Shown piece after piece: positions 1-8,995 of a DNA stretch of 64,000 nt. Each line of letters opens with the position of its first letter. The stretch's first letter is position 1. The DNA lies in the NCBI GenBank assembly GCA_041600415.1, contig JBFIKF010000005.1, positions 248,001 to 312,000 of the forward strand. Reading direction: 5' to 3'. Source of the DNA: JBFJKD01 sp041600415 (lineage in GTDB: Bacteria; Pseudomonadota; Gammaproteobacteria; Pseudomonadales; Porticoccaceae). A program made the translations under genes and the position numbers. The notes under the pieces are model-generated. The model had not been told where the DNA came from. It saw only the letters and a list, made by a program, of their open reading frames with translations, and made no database searches.

Positions 1-734
1 TCACCGAGCATCTGGTTAAATGAATCCGCCAGTTGCCCAAATTCGTCCGCGTTATTTTTTTCCACCCTGATGCTGTAATCCTTCTGGGCAGTTACGTATT
101 GCATCGCTGTAATGAGTTTTTGCAAAGGGGAGGAGATGGTGTAAGTTAACAACAGGAATAACGTGATGGTGGCGAAGCACACAAAAATCGTTACATATAT
201 CAAAAGAATATAATTTTTGCTCATTCTCTTCGCCAACAAACTTTGATTGTCAATCAAATGCAATAAGCCGATGATTTCGCCGTCAGTCACGACCGGCAAG
301 GACAATTCAACGTACCCGTTCTTTACCTGTGGCTGTAATGCCTCCTTACTGATTTCGTTTAAATCCATTTTTGCTGTTGAAAATTCTGTGTCAGTATTAG
401 TTGGCTGATGCTGTTGAGCATAGCTGGCGAATATATTTCCTTTCAGGTCGTATAGCTTTGCGTGGATGATATTGGGTGCTGCGTTCAGAGACGCGAGCGT
501 ATCCTGAGCCGCATCTGCATCGTTAAAAACGAGCGCAGCGGCGCTGTTTTGCGCGATAATCGCTCCTAAAGTCGATAGTTCCTCGGCAACATGCTGCGCA
601 GCGTTCTCTTTTTCGTGGTTGGTTAGCGTGAAGAGCATAAGTGCCAGCCCTAGCGCGCCACTGGCGACAATCGCAAGCAAAAGCTTTACCTTTACAGGTT
701 TATCAGAAATAAATCTTTTGCAGCGCATAATCAT
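1..734 (-). CDS. CHASE8/HAMP membrane sensor, YfiN-like, 3' end outside window
   Basis: The reading frame starts at an ATG ending at 734 and runs off the window edge, giving about 244 N-terminal residues. A membrane helix lies near residues 15-36, then a periplasmic segment containing AIIAQNSAAALVFND, typical of CHASE8 sensor domains, a second membrane helix near 180-200, and a HAMP-like segment (SSPLQKLITAMQY through DEFGQLADSFNQMLG). The gene begins 3 bases after the yfiR-like stop, so it is translated with it. In known YfiR-YfiN pairs, CHASE8 proteins are inner-membrane diguanylate cyclases held inactive by periplasmic YfiR. The output domain is not visible, so a histidine kinase output is equally possible. 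Partnership with YfiR is inferred from gene order. Confidence 0.8.
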   Translation of the reverse strand, partial: MIMRCKRFISDKPVKVKLLLAIVASGALGLALMLFTLTNHEKENAAQHVAEELSTLGAIIAQNSAAALVFNDADAAQDTLASLNAAPNIIHAKLYDLKGNIFASYAQQHQPTNTDTEFSTAKMDLNEISKEALQPQVKNGYVELSLPVVTDGEIIGLLHLIDNQSLLAKRMSKNYILLIYVTIFVCFATITLFLLLTYTISSPLQKLITAMQYVTAQKDYSIRVEKNNADEFGQLADSFNQMLG

Positions 735-737
735 CAC

Positions 738-1301
738 CTATTCAACAAGTTCTGCGAGGCGCAGTAGTTTTGAGCTAATTTTCAGACCCGATTTTTTTGC
801 CGCACTCTGATTAATGTAGAGAATAATCTTGCCGTCCTTAGTGAGTAGATTGACGATTCCTCCGGATTCAATAAAGTCGGGCATTTCGCCAATAGTTAGT
901 ACGGGGTTGTCTCCGATTGCGGCGCTAATACGCGGTAGCAAATCGCGACTTCCTTTGGCAATAAAAATTATCTGGCAAGAAGATGCGTTGGTAAATTTAT
1001 TCAGAAGCAAAACATTTATGGGTTGCGAATCTATCTGTTTCTCCTCAAATCCTCTAAATCCATTTAAAACATTGTTGTTGCCCACTATGCAAAACTTGAA
1101 GATGCCAATATTTTTCGTTGGCCAGCTGGTATAGCGCGCGATGTTGTAGCTGAGTGCTGCCTTGATCTGATATTCGTCAGCCGTTTCAGCCGCAACGCAG
1201 GGAGAAGTAAGGCTTAGTGTGAGTGCCAAGTATGCCGGCCACGCGGGCCTTATTCGGGAAAATCCACGCTTGGCTACCCGAAAATGACATTGAATTGACA
1301 T
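738..1301 (-). CDS. yfiR: YfiR family periplasmic protein (DUF4154)
   Basis: A 187-residue protein with a long signal peptide (probable cleavage after the VAA ending at residue 38) followed by a DUF4154/YfiR domain; the IKAALSYNIARYTSWP start and the SGGIVNLLTKDGKIILYIN end are characteristic. YfiR is a periplasmic repressor of the YfiN diguanylate cyclase. Only two cysteines remain in the mature part, C71 and C109. They match in spacing the N-terminal disulfide pair of Pseudomonas YfiR; the second pair is absent. It lies between a TonB receptor gene (22-base gap) and a CHASE8 sensor gene (3-base gap), so the three form an operon. YfiR proteins encoded with a TonB receptor and a membrane kinase or cyclase are a recurrent arrangement, but the ligand is unknown. 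Confidence 0.88.
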   Translation of the reverse strand: MSIQCHFRVAKRGFSRIRPAWPAYLALTLSLTSPCVAAETADEYQIKAALSYNIARYTSWPTKNIGIFKFCIVGNNNVLNGFRGFEEKQIDSQPINVLLLNKFTNASSCQIIFIAKGSRDLLPRISAAIGDNPVLTIGEMPDFIESGGIVNLLTKDGKIILYINQSAAKKSGLKISSKLLRLAELVE

Positions 1302-1323
1302 GGTAGTGAAATTACTCGAATCG

Positions 1324-3384
1324 TTAAAAGGTCAATTGTACTTTTACGTACAGGCTTCGTTTGACCTCTGTGTCGGGAGTAAACGCTTCAGCGACGTACT
1401 CGGTGTGCTCGTCGTCGATAAGGTTTTGACCAACCAGCGAGATTTCCATATTCCGGGTCGGACGCCAGGCTATATTCGCATCCAGAGTCGCGTAAGCGTC
1501 TATCTGGTGCGGAATGGGACTTGTGGCGGTTGCCTCGGCGTCGTCGACATAACGGCCCCACAAATTCAAATCGACAGTTGCGCCTAACTTCACGGTCGAA
1601 CGTAGCGATAGCTGGTGCCTCGGGGGCAGGCCAAATTGAACCTCTGTTAAGTTATCGTCCCCGTCAATCTCTAGTTCAATGTAACTGTAGGAAAAATCCA
1701 TGCGCCACCATTCTTTGGGCTGCCATACTGCCGACACCTCGTAGCCACGCGTGGTGCCACTATATTGATTATCGAAGTAATAGGGTTGAATAATCGGTTG
1801 GTCGTAGGAATCTGGTAACTCGGTTTCACCTGCGAGTGCCCCGCGCAGTTGGCTGTAATTGTTGTAAAAAGCCGACACATCCAGAGAAAAATGTTTGCCG
1901 GGCAGCATTCGATAACCCGCCTCAAACGCAGTTAATTTTTCCGATTTATAATTTTCGCTGCCAGCGAGAATTACCATGACAGGGGACGGAAACGGATTTA
2001 TTCCCGGTGTCAAAGGGGGAATGATGGACCCAAGAAAACGTGCGTCATGCTCTGCTCGGGACGGCGTACGTACTGCTCGTGACACAGATGCCCACAATTT
2101 GTGCTGTTCGGTTACGGACCACATGATGCGTAAGTTGGGCTGAATTTCGACGCCAATGTGCTCATGGTGTTCCACTTTGGATCCCAATGTCAGGGTGAGA
2201 TTGTCCGTTAATATCATCTCGTTTTGCAGGAACCCGGTATATGTATCTATAGAACTTCTGGCCGGTGAAATCGGTACAACGAATGAAGGAGCATAATGAT
2301 CTCGGGAGTTACGAAAGCCAACACCCCACAGAAAATCATGGTAGTCGCCCAGTTGAATTCTGTGTTGAAAATCTATGTCGAATGTTTTGCGGGTTTCGTT
2401 CGCGAACGCTTCGTCGCGGTGGGTATAATCATAGTAGGCCTGTAATTCGAATTCGGACGTGGCGGAAAGGGTATGCTTCCAACGGTTTAGAATATGCCAG
2501 CCTGAAACGTCCGCGTGGTCGGTAAAGATTTCCTGATAAAATGGACCCGCTAGCGTTGGCAGCGTTAACGTTTGGTTGATGTTGCCGCGGTACACGTCGC
2601 CCTGCAGGGTCAAGCTATCCCGAGCCAGTTGACTGTCAATGCGAAAGCCACCCCGTTGCACACTCCAGTCGTCGTTAGCATCACCACCTTCTCGAAGATC
2701 AAAGGCGCCCCGTTGATTCTCTTTCACGTACGCGCGAGCATACGTATTATCGCCAATGGCGCTGCCATAGCGCAGGCTTCCCAGATGCTGTTCCTGGTTT
2801 CCAGCGCCCACCACAGCCAGACCATCCAGCGTGTCTGCGCTGTGTTTGGTGACAATATTTATTACACCATTGACCGCGTTGGTGCCCCATAACGTCGCGC
2901 CGGGACCACGGATTACTTCGATACGTTCGATATCTTCCAGTAACGTGTCCTGAACTTCCCAGTAGACTCCAGAAAATGAAGGGCTGTACACCGACCGCCC
3001 GTCGATCAACACTAGTAGTTTATTAGAAAGGCGGCCGTTGAATCCGCGGCTGGTAATAGCCCATTTGTTACTGTCGATACGCGCAACGTGCAGGCCGGGA
3101 ACCATGCGCAGCGCATCGGGGATAGTGGTCACGCCTGATTGCTGAATATCACGTTCGCTAATGACATAGATTGCGGCGGGGGATGAGGACAGAGGCTGTA
3201 TTTTCTTGGACACGGAGGTGACCTCTATGTCGAGCAGGTCCTCAAGCCCCAGATCGAATATTTCTTTATCAGTTTCGCCAATAGCGTTACCGGCTCGGCT
3301 TTGATGGCTTGGGCATAATAATATTATCGGCAAAAATAATGAGACGAAAACGACGGGGAATCGTTTTGGGCGTTGCAGTGGCAT
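1324..3384 (-). CDS. TonB-dependent outer-membrane receptor
   Basis: A 686-residue outer-membrane receptor. Residues 1-31 form a signal peptide ending SRA. The plug domain spans roughly 50-165 and contains IYVISERDIQQSGVTTIPD and IRGPGATLWGTNAVNGVINI, both typical of TonB plugs. The remainder is a 22-strand-type barrel ending in a phenylalanine (KVQLTF), the usual outer-membrane insertion signal. The plug resembles cobalamin/catecholate-type receptors, but the substrate cannot be read from sequence. It is the first gene of an operon with yfiR and the CHASE8 sensor, so it may report ligand uptake to the signalling pair rather than serve only as an importer. I saw no cobalamin riboswitch upstream. 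Confidence 0.92.
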   Translation of the reverse strand: MPLQRPKRFPVVFVSLFLPIILLCPSHQSRAGNAIGETDKEIFDLGLEDLLDIEVTSVSKKIQPLSSSPAAIYVISERDIQQSGVTTIPDALRMVPGLHVARIDSNKWAITSRGFNGRLSNKLLVLIDGRSVYSPSFSGVYWEVQDTLLEDIERIEVIRGPGATLWGTNAVNGVINIVTKHSADTLDGLAVVGAGNQEQHLGSLRYGSAIGDNTYARAYVKENQRGAFDLREGGDANDDWSVQRGGFRIDSQLARDSLTLQGDVYRGNINQTLTLPTLAGPFYQEIFTDHADVSGWHILNRWKHTLSATSEFELQAYYDYTHRDEAFANETRKTFDIDFQHRIQLGDYHDFLWGVGFRNSRDHYAPSFVVPISPARSSIDTYTGFLQNEMILTDNLTLTLGSKVEHHEHIGVEIQPNLRIMWSVTEQHKLWASVSRAVRTPSRAEHDARFLGSIIPPLTPGINPFPSPVMVILAGSENYKSEKLTAFEAGYRMLPGKHFSLDVSAFYNNYSQLRGALAGETELPDSYDQPIIQPYYFDNQYSGTTRGYEVSAVWQPKEWWRMDFSYSYIELEIDGDDNLTEVQFGLPPRHQLSLRSTVKLGATVDLNLWGRYVDDAEATATSPIPHQIDAYATLDANIAWRPTRNMEISLVGQNLIDDEHTEYVAEAFTPDTEVKRSLYVKVQLTF

Positions 3385-3713
3385 GGATAGTAACCCCCGG
3401 TGGTTATTAGTGAGCTTCAGAATCTAACTTGCATGAGTGTAGTTTCCTCCAGGGCCATATCTGAGGACCCACTGCCTCGCGGTTGCGGACCTTGCCGTTG
3501 ATGTCTGGAGTTGTCCTCTGGAGGACTCTGCTGTTATCGGCCGTTTTCCCATAGACTTGAGTAGGTGAGCCGTTATTTGAATCCGCGCGTTGGCAACTTG
3601 CCTGGCCATCGAGTCGGGCGGAATCGCACCTGAGCTGGAAGTGATCTGGTTGACCGCCTGGCGGACCACCGCGGTCGTTGTGGTTCGGAAAACAATCGGT
3701 TAGGTAGCACAAA

Positions 3714-3727
3714 ATACCCGAAGGTAT
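3714..3727. promoter_or_regulatory. Inverted repeat, candidate operator
   Basis: ATACC, four-base spacer, GGTAT: a perfect 5-bp inverted repeat directly followed by a longer one at 3725. It lies in the divergent region between the TonB receptor and hydrolase genes. The protein that would bind is unknown. Confidence 0.25.
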
Positions 3728-3746
3728 CGGAAAATATAATCCGATA
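3725..3746. promoter_or_regulatory. Inverted repeat, candidate operator
   Basis: TATCGGA, an 8-base A/T spacer, TCCGATA: perfect 7-bp arms 22 bp overall, the usual size of a dimeric repressor site. It is about 340 bp before the TonB receptor start and 360 bp before the hydrolase start. It could also be part of a small RNA or leader hairpin. Confidence 0.35.
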
Positions 3747-3848
3747 TTCAGCAGGTTAGTTGCAGCTACGAGCTGTCGCGAGTAATGGTAGTTCAGGCAA
3801 GTTTGTTTGATTTACATCATTCCCCAACGATTGACTGTATACCCAAAA

Positions 3849-3863
3849 GTAGTACGATACTAC
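3849..3863. promoter_or_regulatory. Inverted repeat, candidate operator
   Basis: GTAGTA, CGA, TACTAC: perfect 6-bp arms with a 3-base spacer, followed closely by the related half TCGTAG. It lies 240 bp before the hydrolase start. Function inferred only from symmetry and position. Confidence 0.3.
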
Positions 3864-4104
3864 TCGTAGGTAGAAAATGTTGCGTTCCGATAAAAATTTA
3901 TGCTTGAATCGGGACGCTAGTTCACTGCAATGGTGGATTTATCCGGTTATTTCATCAGTCGGCGATGGTGCGCGTTAGCGGTTCAGCGAAGGTCGGCGCG
4001 CTGTATTAAGGGTGGTTAGCCCCTTTTGATTGTTCGCAGGCTGCTATCACACCGGCGTATTTGCCGTTACTTACATAGTCACTTTAGCGTAGGGGGAAAA
4101 ACCA

Positions 4105-4899
4105 TTGGCTACCTGGAAAGAAGAAACCCTCAGTGTCGCTGGAACGGAGTTGGTTATGATCCGTGGCGGCACGGGCAAACCATTATTGGTTCTGCACGAC
4201 GAGTTGGGGTACACGGGCTGGATGAGCTGGAATGAGGAGCTGGCGAAACATCGCGAGCTGATTATTCCCCTGCAGCCGGGGTTTGGCAGAACGCCCAGGC
4301 TGGACTGGATATGGCGACATCGCGACCTCGCCGGATTTTACGGCAATGTAGTGCGCGAACTAAAGCTTGGAAAAGTCGATGTGCTGGGTTTTTCTGCGGG
4401 GGGGTATGTCGCGGCGGAGATGGCGGCGGCAAATCCAGAGATGTTGGCCAGCCTGGCGTTGGTTGCGCCCATGGGTATAAAACCCGAAGAGGGTGAAATA
4501 GCCGAGATGTTTGGGGTTACGATCGGCAGTTATCTGCGTTCTACGGTTGCGGATTCGACCTCAACAACGACTGAATTTTCCAAAATATATGGCGGCGAGA
4601 TGACCCCCGAACAATTCGAGCTGTTCGAAGATGCGCGCGCGGAAAGTGCGCGCATTGGATGGGAGCCGTACATGTTTAACCCCAGTTTGCCGGAACTGCT
4701 GCGCGGTGCTCGTGCCGTTAACCTGCCGACGCTGCTGGTGCGCGGCGATCAGGACAAAATTGTCCCCCAGGGCTGTATAACCAGTTACAAACAGGCGTTG
4801 CCCCAGGCACAGGTGGTGAGTATTAAGGGCGCGGGTCATCGCCCGGAAATTGAAGACAGCGCGGCGTTTGTCAGTGCGGTTACAAAGTTTCTGGTTTAA
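4105..4899 (+). CDS. Alpha/beta-fold hydrolase
   Basis: A 264-residue cytoplasmic hydrolase. The nucleophile elbow is GFSAGG with Ser97; the acid is Asp215 or Asp217 in RGDQD and the catalytic His is His245 in GAGHRP, so the triad is complete. The oxyanion strand is LLVLHDELG. The start is TTG at 4105 after the ribosome-binding site AGGGGG; no ATG gives a better N-terminus. It stands 38 bases before a luciferase-like monooxygenase gene on the same strand. A likely role is hydrolysis of an ester, lactone or ring-cleavage product made by the oxidative enzymes next to it; the substrate is unknown. Confidence 0.85.
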   Translation: MATWKEETLSVAGTELVMIRGGTGKPLLVLHDELGYTGWMSWNEELAKHRELIIPLQPGFGRTPRLDWIWRHRDLAGFYGNVVRELKLGKVDVLGFSAGGYVAAEMAAANPEMLASLALVAPMGIKPEEGEIAEMFGVTIGSYLRSTVADSTSTTTEFSKIYGGEMTPEQFELFEDARAESARIGWEPYMFNPSLPELLRGARAVNLPTLLVRGDQDKIVPQGCITSYKQALPQAQVVSIKGAGHRPEIEDSAAFVSAVTKFLV

Positions 4900-4937
4900 G
4901 AATTTACAGAGGATACGTTTTTTCAGAGGATAAGTTA

Positions 4938-6266
4938 ATGCAAATTGCTCATTTTACCGAGCGCCCCGTGCGCTACATCGCCGAGGAGCCGATTCTGCAG
5001 AATCGGGCATTTTTTGGCGTTTCCAATAAGTACTTTGATCGCGAAAAGTCTGCCCACGATTACAATTTCTACCTCGATGAGGCTTGCTATTGCGAGGAGG
5101 TCGGTTTTGACGCGGTGGCGATTAACGAGCACCATGGCAACCCGTTTTGCTCGGGCAATGTGATGAATGTCGAGGCGGCAATTCTGGCGCGCATCACGTC
5201 AAAAGTGAAAATTGTGTTAATTGGGAATCCGCTGCCGGTGATTAAACATCCACTGCGCATGGCGGAGGAACTGGCTACGATAGATACTATTTCGCGCGGC
5301 CGTCTGGTTTCCGGTTGGGTGCGAGGAGCAGGTAGTGAACAGTTTTTCAATAACGCTAACCCAGCCTATAACCGGGAAATGTTTAACGAAGCGCACCAGT
5401 TTATTCTCGATGCCTGGACCAAAGACGGGCCCTGGCGCTACGAGGGCAAACACTTCCATTATCGCCACGTAAACCCGTGGGTGCGACCCTACCAGGATCC
5501 CTATCCACAGCAATGGATTCCCGGCGTACTGAGTCCGGAAACGGTGCTGTGGTGCGCGGAGAAACGCTATCCTTATCTGGGGCTTGGCACCGCGCTGGGG
5601 CCGACTTGCGACCTGTGGGATATGTATGCGGACAAAGCCGCCGAATTGGGTTACCAGGCGGGGCCGGAAAATTTTGGTTATCTGTTACCCGTATTCGTGG
5701 CGGATAGTGACGAGAAAGCGCAGGAGCTGGGCAAAGGTTTTATCTACGGCGGTGGACAGAATTCCTTCTCCCGTCCGGAGCACACGTTGCCACCGGGGTA
5801 CAATTCCAAAGCGGCGATTCGTATGCTGGCGCAACTACCCGGCGGCAGTTGGTTGGGAGTGAGCAGGGACAAAATGATGGCGAGCAAGGACGACACCTGG
5901 AACGCCAGCGCGTTCGACGAGCTGCGCGCCAAACTGATCAAAGGTTACGAAAAGGTGCAGGAAACCATGCAGGTGGTGGTGGGTAGTCCCGAGACGGTCA
6001 CTAAAAAAATCAAGGATATTTTGTCCGTAATCCGACCGGGTGTATTCACCTGTTTCGCTGTTCAGGGCAATGTCAGCGACCAGGACCGCTTGCGCAGCGT
6101 CGAACTATTGGGCACGGAAGTGTTGCCAGAGCTGCGTCGTTTTGCCAGGGAAATAGACTTGCCGGGGCCGTTTGAACGCAAACCCGGATCAGTTAGCCTG
6201 GCAGCGGGCACGAAAAGGATTGCGGTATGCGATCGGGCGAGATTGGAAAAACTCGGCTTACCCTGA
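4938..6266 (+). CDS. LLM-class flavin-dependent oxidoreductase (bacterial luciferase-like)
   Basis: A 442-residue TIM-barrel monooxygenase of the bacterial luciferase family, which uses reduced flavin from a partner reductase and O2. Recognisable blocks are the AINEHHGNPF strand, the GNPLPVIKHPLRMAEE segment, DTISRGRLVSGWVRG and the late helix ETVTKKIKDIL. The length fits the long subgroup. It is co-directional with the alpha/beta hydrolase 38 bases upstream and followed by a strong terminator at 6308-6341, so the pair forms a two-gene unit. Family members oxidise alkanesulfonates, long-chain alkanes, cyclic ketones or aldehydes; the specific substrate cannot be assigned. A decayed relative lies at 7464-7745. 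Confidence 0.88.
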   Translation: MQIAHFTERPVRYIAEEPILQNRAFFGVSNKYFDREKSAHDYNFYLDEACYCEEVGFDAVAINEHHGNPFCSGNVMNVEAAILARITSKVKIVLIGNPLPVIKHPLRMAEELATIDTISRGRLVSGWVRGAGSEQFFNNANPAYNREMFNEAHQFILDAWTKDGPWRYEGKHFHYRHVNPWVRPYQDPYPQQWIPGVLSPETVLWCAEKRYPYLGLGTALGPTCDLWDMYADKAAELGYQAGPENFGYLLPVFVADSDEKAQELGKGFIYGGGQNSFSRPEHTLPPGYNSKAAIRMLAQLPGGSWLGVSRDKMMASKDDTWNASAFDELRAKLIKGYEKVQETMQVVVGSPETVTKKIKDILSVIRPGVFTCFAVQGNVSDQDRLRSVELLGTEVLPELRRFAREIDLPGPFERKPGSVSLAAGTKRIAVCDRARLEKLGLP

Positions 6267-6307
6267 CGATGGTGTACTGGTGCGGCGCGGGTCAAAAATA
6301 TTCCCGC

Positions 6308-6341
6308 AAAAAAAAGGATGCTGAGTGGCATCCTTTTTTTT
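6308..6341. terminator. Bidirectional rho-independent terminator
   Basis: AAAGGATGC, TGAGTG loop, GCATCCTTT, flanked by an A-run on the left and a T-run on the right. It can terminate both the monooxygenase transcript and the convergent dehydrogenase transcript. Confidence 0.9.
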
Positions 6342-6383
6342 ATTCCCGGTTTAGCGCAAAAGTGTAGTAGCAAGCGCGCCCGA

Positions 6384-7148
6384 TTATTTGCTTTCTAGAG
6401 AAAAGCCCGCGGTCATACCCCCGTCGGCCACAAACTCCGAGCCGGTCGAGTAGGAGCTGTCGTCCGATGCTAGATAAGCCGCCAGGTTGGCCATTTCCTC
6501 GGGACGGCCAATGCGCCCCAATGGAACCGCTTTAAATGCCGCCGCCCCCTGGCTCGCCGACAAGCCTATGTCGTCCAGTATCCTGGTGGTTACGCCACCG
6601 GGGTGAATGGAGTTGACGCGAATGTTGAACCGACCCAGTTCCAGGGCGGCAACTTTGGTCATACCCCGTACCGCGAATTTGCTCGCGACGTAAGCAGCTG
6701 CACCGTACATGCCGGTTAGCCCGTCGATGGAAGAGATATTCACGATCGATCCACCACCGGATTTTTTCATGGCCGGGACGACGCTACGCATACCGAGAAA
6801 AACGCCGAGCTGATTGACGTTGATCACGCGCATATAGGCATCGGTCGACGTGTCCGCAAGCGGTACCACCGGCGTAATAATGCCAGCATTGTTGACGAGC
6901 ACATTGAGTTTGCCAAATTTTTTCACGGTTTGCTTTACCACCTCGGCCCAGGCTGCCTCGTCGGTAACATCGAGAGTCATGTAGGCAGCGGCTTTACCTA
7001 TTTTCTCCGCCAGTTTTTTGCCTTCTTTATCCAGCACGTCACACAACATGACTTTGGCGCCACGTGCGGCGAACAGTTTAGCTTCTGCTGCACCCTGGCC
7101 GCGGGCGGCGCCGGTGATTAAAGCGACTTTACCTTTGAGATCTGCCAT
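6384..7148 (-). CDS. Short-chain dehydrogenase/reductase
   Basis: A 254-residue classical SDR. The dinucleotide motif is TGAARGQG near residue 13, NNAG is present, the catalytic Ser is in VNISSIDG and the active-site pair is YVASK. The C-terminal block GSEFVADGGMTAG is usual for hydroxysteroid or cyclic-alcohol dehydrogenases, and the Asp at the end of beta-2 (LCDV) favours NAD. It oxidises or reduces a hydroxyl/keto group; the substrate is unknown. It is transcribed towards the monooxygenase, and the two share the bidirectional terminator. Confidence 0.9.
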   Translation of the reverse strand: MADLKGKVALITGAARGQGAAEAKLFAARGAKVMLCDVLDKEGKKLAEKIGKAAAYMTLDVTDEAAWAEVVKQTVKKFGKLNVLVNNAGIITPVVPLADTSTDAYMRVINVNQLGVFLGMRSVVPAMKKSGGGSIVNISSIDGLTGMYGAAAYVASKFAVRGMTKVAALELGRFNIRVNSIHPGGVTTRILDDIGLSASQGAAAFKAVPLGRIGRPEEMANLAAYLASDDSSYSTGSEFVADGGMTAGFSLESK

Positions 7149-7463
7149 GAGAAATGTTCCTTACAGTTTGTGGTTGTGGTGAACAAAGTTCCGCCTACGC
7201 GGCGCTGTAACGGACAAATTTTGAAACGCCGAAGCGCGGTTAATATAAGTGGTCAGTCAGGCACCCGTCACGTGGAGTGGACTGCCAGTCATCATACACT
7301 CAATGTTTTAACCCGTACTGCCGCTTACAGACGGTTTGTCTTGCTCTGCCTTCAGCCCGTAATCCGCCGCTCGGTCAATAATAACTTGATTTGTTACCGA
7401 ATGGTAAATCATGTAAAACTAAAGGTAACTGCAACGCTTGACCATGGCCTTGAGGAAACGGTA
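7149..7463. other. Gene-free stretch before a pseudogene
   Basis: About 315 bases upstream of the minus-strand SDR. An open plus-strand frame crosses it, but the translated sequence before 7464 has no recognisable domain and looks non-coding. It presumably contains the SDR promoter. Confidence 0.4.
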
Positions 7464-7745
7464 ATGGGTATTAGCGTGTTGATACTGTTTCAAAATCACT
7501 CCAGTCAGCCGCTCGACGCTTACCAGGGGTGCCAACGCGAACTGCAGATCGCCGCATTGGCGGAGCCGTTGGGTTCTAATTCGGTATGGGCCGTTGAACA
7601 TCCCAGTACCGACCATACCCTGTGCCCGAATCCGTTTAAAATGTTGTGCTGTCCGGGGCTTGGCGATACCGCATCAGCTGCACACGAAGCCATTGAACCA
7701 AATCCGATTGCACACCGTTTAGGTGCGACGGCTGTTACAGTTTGA
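7464..7745 (+). pseudogene. Remnant of a luciferase-like monooxygenase N-terminus
   Basis: Translation from the ATG at 7464, preceded by GAGGAAACGG, gives GISVLILFQNHSSQPLDAY, then ELQIAALAEPLGSNSVWAVE and TDHTLCPNP. This is the first 60 or so residues of a luciferase-type flavin monooxygenase: first strand, first helix and the VWAVEHHFTD-type block with altered residues. After about residue 65 the resemblance ends, and the frame stops at 7745 with 94 codons against 350-440 in the family. It is interpreted as a decayed or truncated paralogue of the kind of gene intact at 4938. Confidence 0.6.
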
Positions 7746-7915
7746 GTCCGGAGTGGCGCGGCCGTGAAAGAACGATACGCGCAGTATTAGTGGCGCAAAA
7801 CAGCTATTCTAACGACGGGTCGCGACCGCAACGATTTCGCGGGCCATGGCATCCTGCGGCATCGTGCGGGCGCGATACCCCCGGACGCGGGCCGGCCGGT
7901 AAGTAGAGAAACATC

Positions 7916-8935
7916 ATGACAGAACAGATTGGCGTCAAGCAGTTCGGACGCGTGGTACGGATTCCCACCGCCACGGGGTTTGGTGTGGGCGATATCAATA
8001 GTTACGTCATTTTACCGGAAAAAAATTCCCGTCAGCTGGTGTTGATCGATACGGGTATCGGTTCCGAAGAGGCCTGGCAGACGTTGGCTGCGGGCCTGGG
8101 AGACTTCGGCTTTGGCATCGAAGATATTACCTTGCTGCTACTCACCCACGGGCATACGGATCACTATGGACAGGCGGGGCGTATTCGCCAAGTGTCCGGG
8201 TGTCAGGTATGGGCCCACGAGGCGATTAACCTGACCCTGGGGCGCTATCTGCCGAGCGCTGAACGGGAAGCGCAGGAAAGATGTTTTCTCGCAACCCTTG
8301 GGTTTACGCCGGAGGATTACGATCGGGCTTATAGCTATCGGGATTCTATTCAAAAGCTTATGACTCCTTGCGAATTTGACCACTTGCTGTGTGACGGCGA
8401 GACAGTGCCAATCGAAGGGTTTGAACTTAAGGCGGTGCATACCCCTGGCCATTGTCCAGAGGAGCTCATTTTTTGGCAGGAACAGACCCGGCAAATGTTT
8501 TCCGGCGACCATCTGTTACCGGACATTACACCGGTATGCTTACTGGATATCCCCGAGTCGTCGAGAGTGACGCGCACTCGCACTCTGATTCAGTATTATC
8601 AGTCGGCAGATAAAATCAAACCGTATGCGGCCAGATCGATTTATCCCAGCCACGGGGATGTTTTTCACGACCATCTGCAACTGATTGCGTCCTACCGCTT
8701 GTCCACCGAAAGACGATTATTGAAAATCTCGCGCATTCTTAGCGAGCATGGCCCGATGACGCCGCTGGAGGTGGGCAAAAAACTATTCCCCAAGGTGTGG
8801 CAGGATCAGTTGTATCCGGTGATATCAGAGATTATGGGGCACCTGGATATGCTTGAAGAAGGGGGCCATGTGGCCTGGGAGGAAAAAGGCGGGCGACTCA
8901 ACTATACACTGACTTCGGTGCCGGAGCCGGTGTAG
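7916..8935 (+). CDS. Metallo-beta-lactamase-fold hydrolase
   Basis: A 339-residue MBL-fold protein. The metal motif THGHTDH provides His78, His80, Asp82 and His83. HTPGHCPEELIFW gives the next metal histidine, FSGDHLLP the bridging Asp and YPSHGD the last His, so the binuclear site is complete. The extra C-terminal 80 residues form the winged-helix-like segment found in the LACTB2/glyoxalase-II-like subgroup that often accompanies acyl-CoA or lactone catabolism. The substrate is unknown. It lies upstream of two dodecin genes and an MFS transporter on the same strand. Confidence 0.88.
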   Translation: MTEQIGVKQFGRVVRIPTATGFGVGDINSYVILPEKNSRQLVLIDTGIGSEEAWQTLAAGLGDFGFGIEDITLLLLTHGHTDHYGQAGRIRQVSGCQVWAHEAINLTLGRYLPSAEREAQERCFLATLGFTPEDYDRAYSYRDSIQKLMTPCEFDHLLCDGETVPIEGFELKAVHTPGHCPEELIFWQEQTRQMFSGDHLLPDITPVCLLDIPESSRVTRTRTLIQYYQSADKIKPYAARSIYPSHGDVFHDHLQLIASYRLSTERRLLKISRILSEHGPMTPLEVGKKLFPKVWQDQLYPVISEIMGHLDMLEEGGHVAWEEKGGRLNYTLTSVPEPV

Positions 8936-8995
8936 CTCGCATACCGGAGTTAAAGGTTGTGCTTTAGCGCGGCACACTATTCAGGAGTAAAGGCT

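Larger units (their letters stand above)
3385..4104. other. 720-bp divergent intergenic region
   Basis: Separates the minus-strand TonB receptor from the plus-strand hydrolase. Short open frames on the minus strand at 3407-3712 look non-coding (odd composition, no recognisable domain). The noteworthy content is a cluster of inverted repeats at 3714-3863, listed separately. No tRNA or riboswitch was recognised. Confidence 0.5.

Noticed and set aside
3385..3720. Possible cobalamin riboswitch before the TonB receptor
   Set aside because: No B12-box sequence or recognisable core in the leader on the minus strand.
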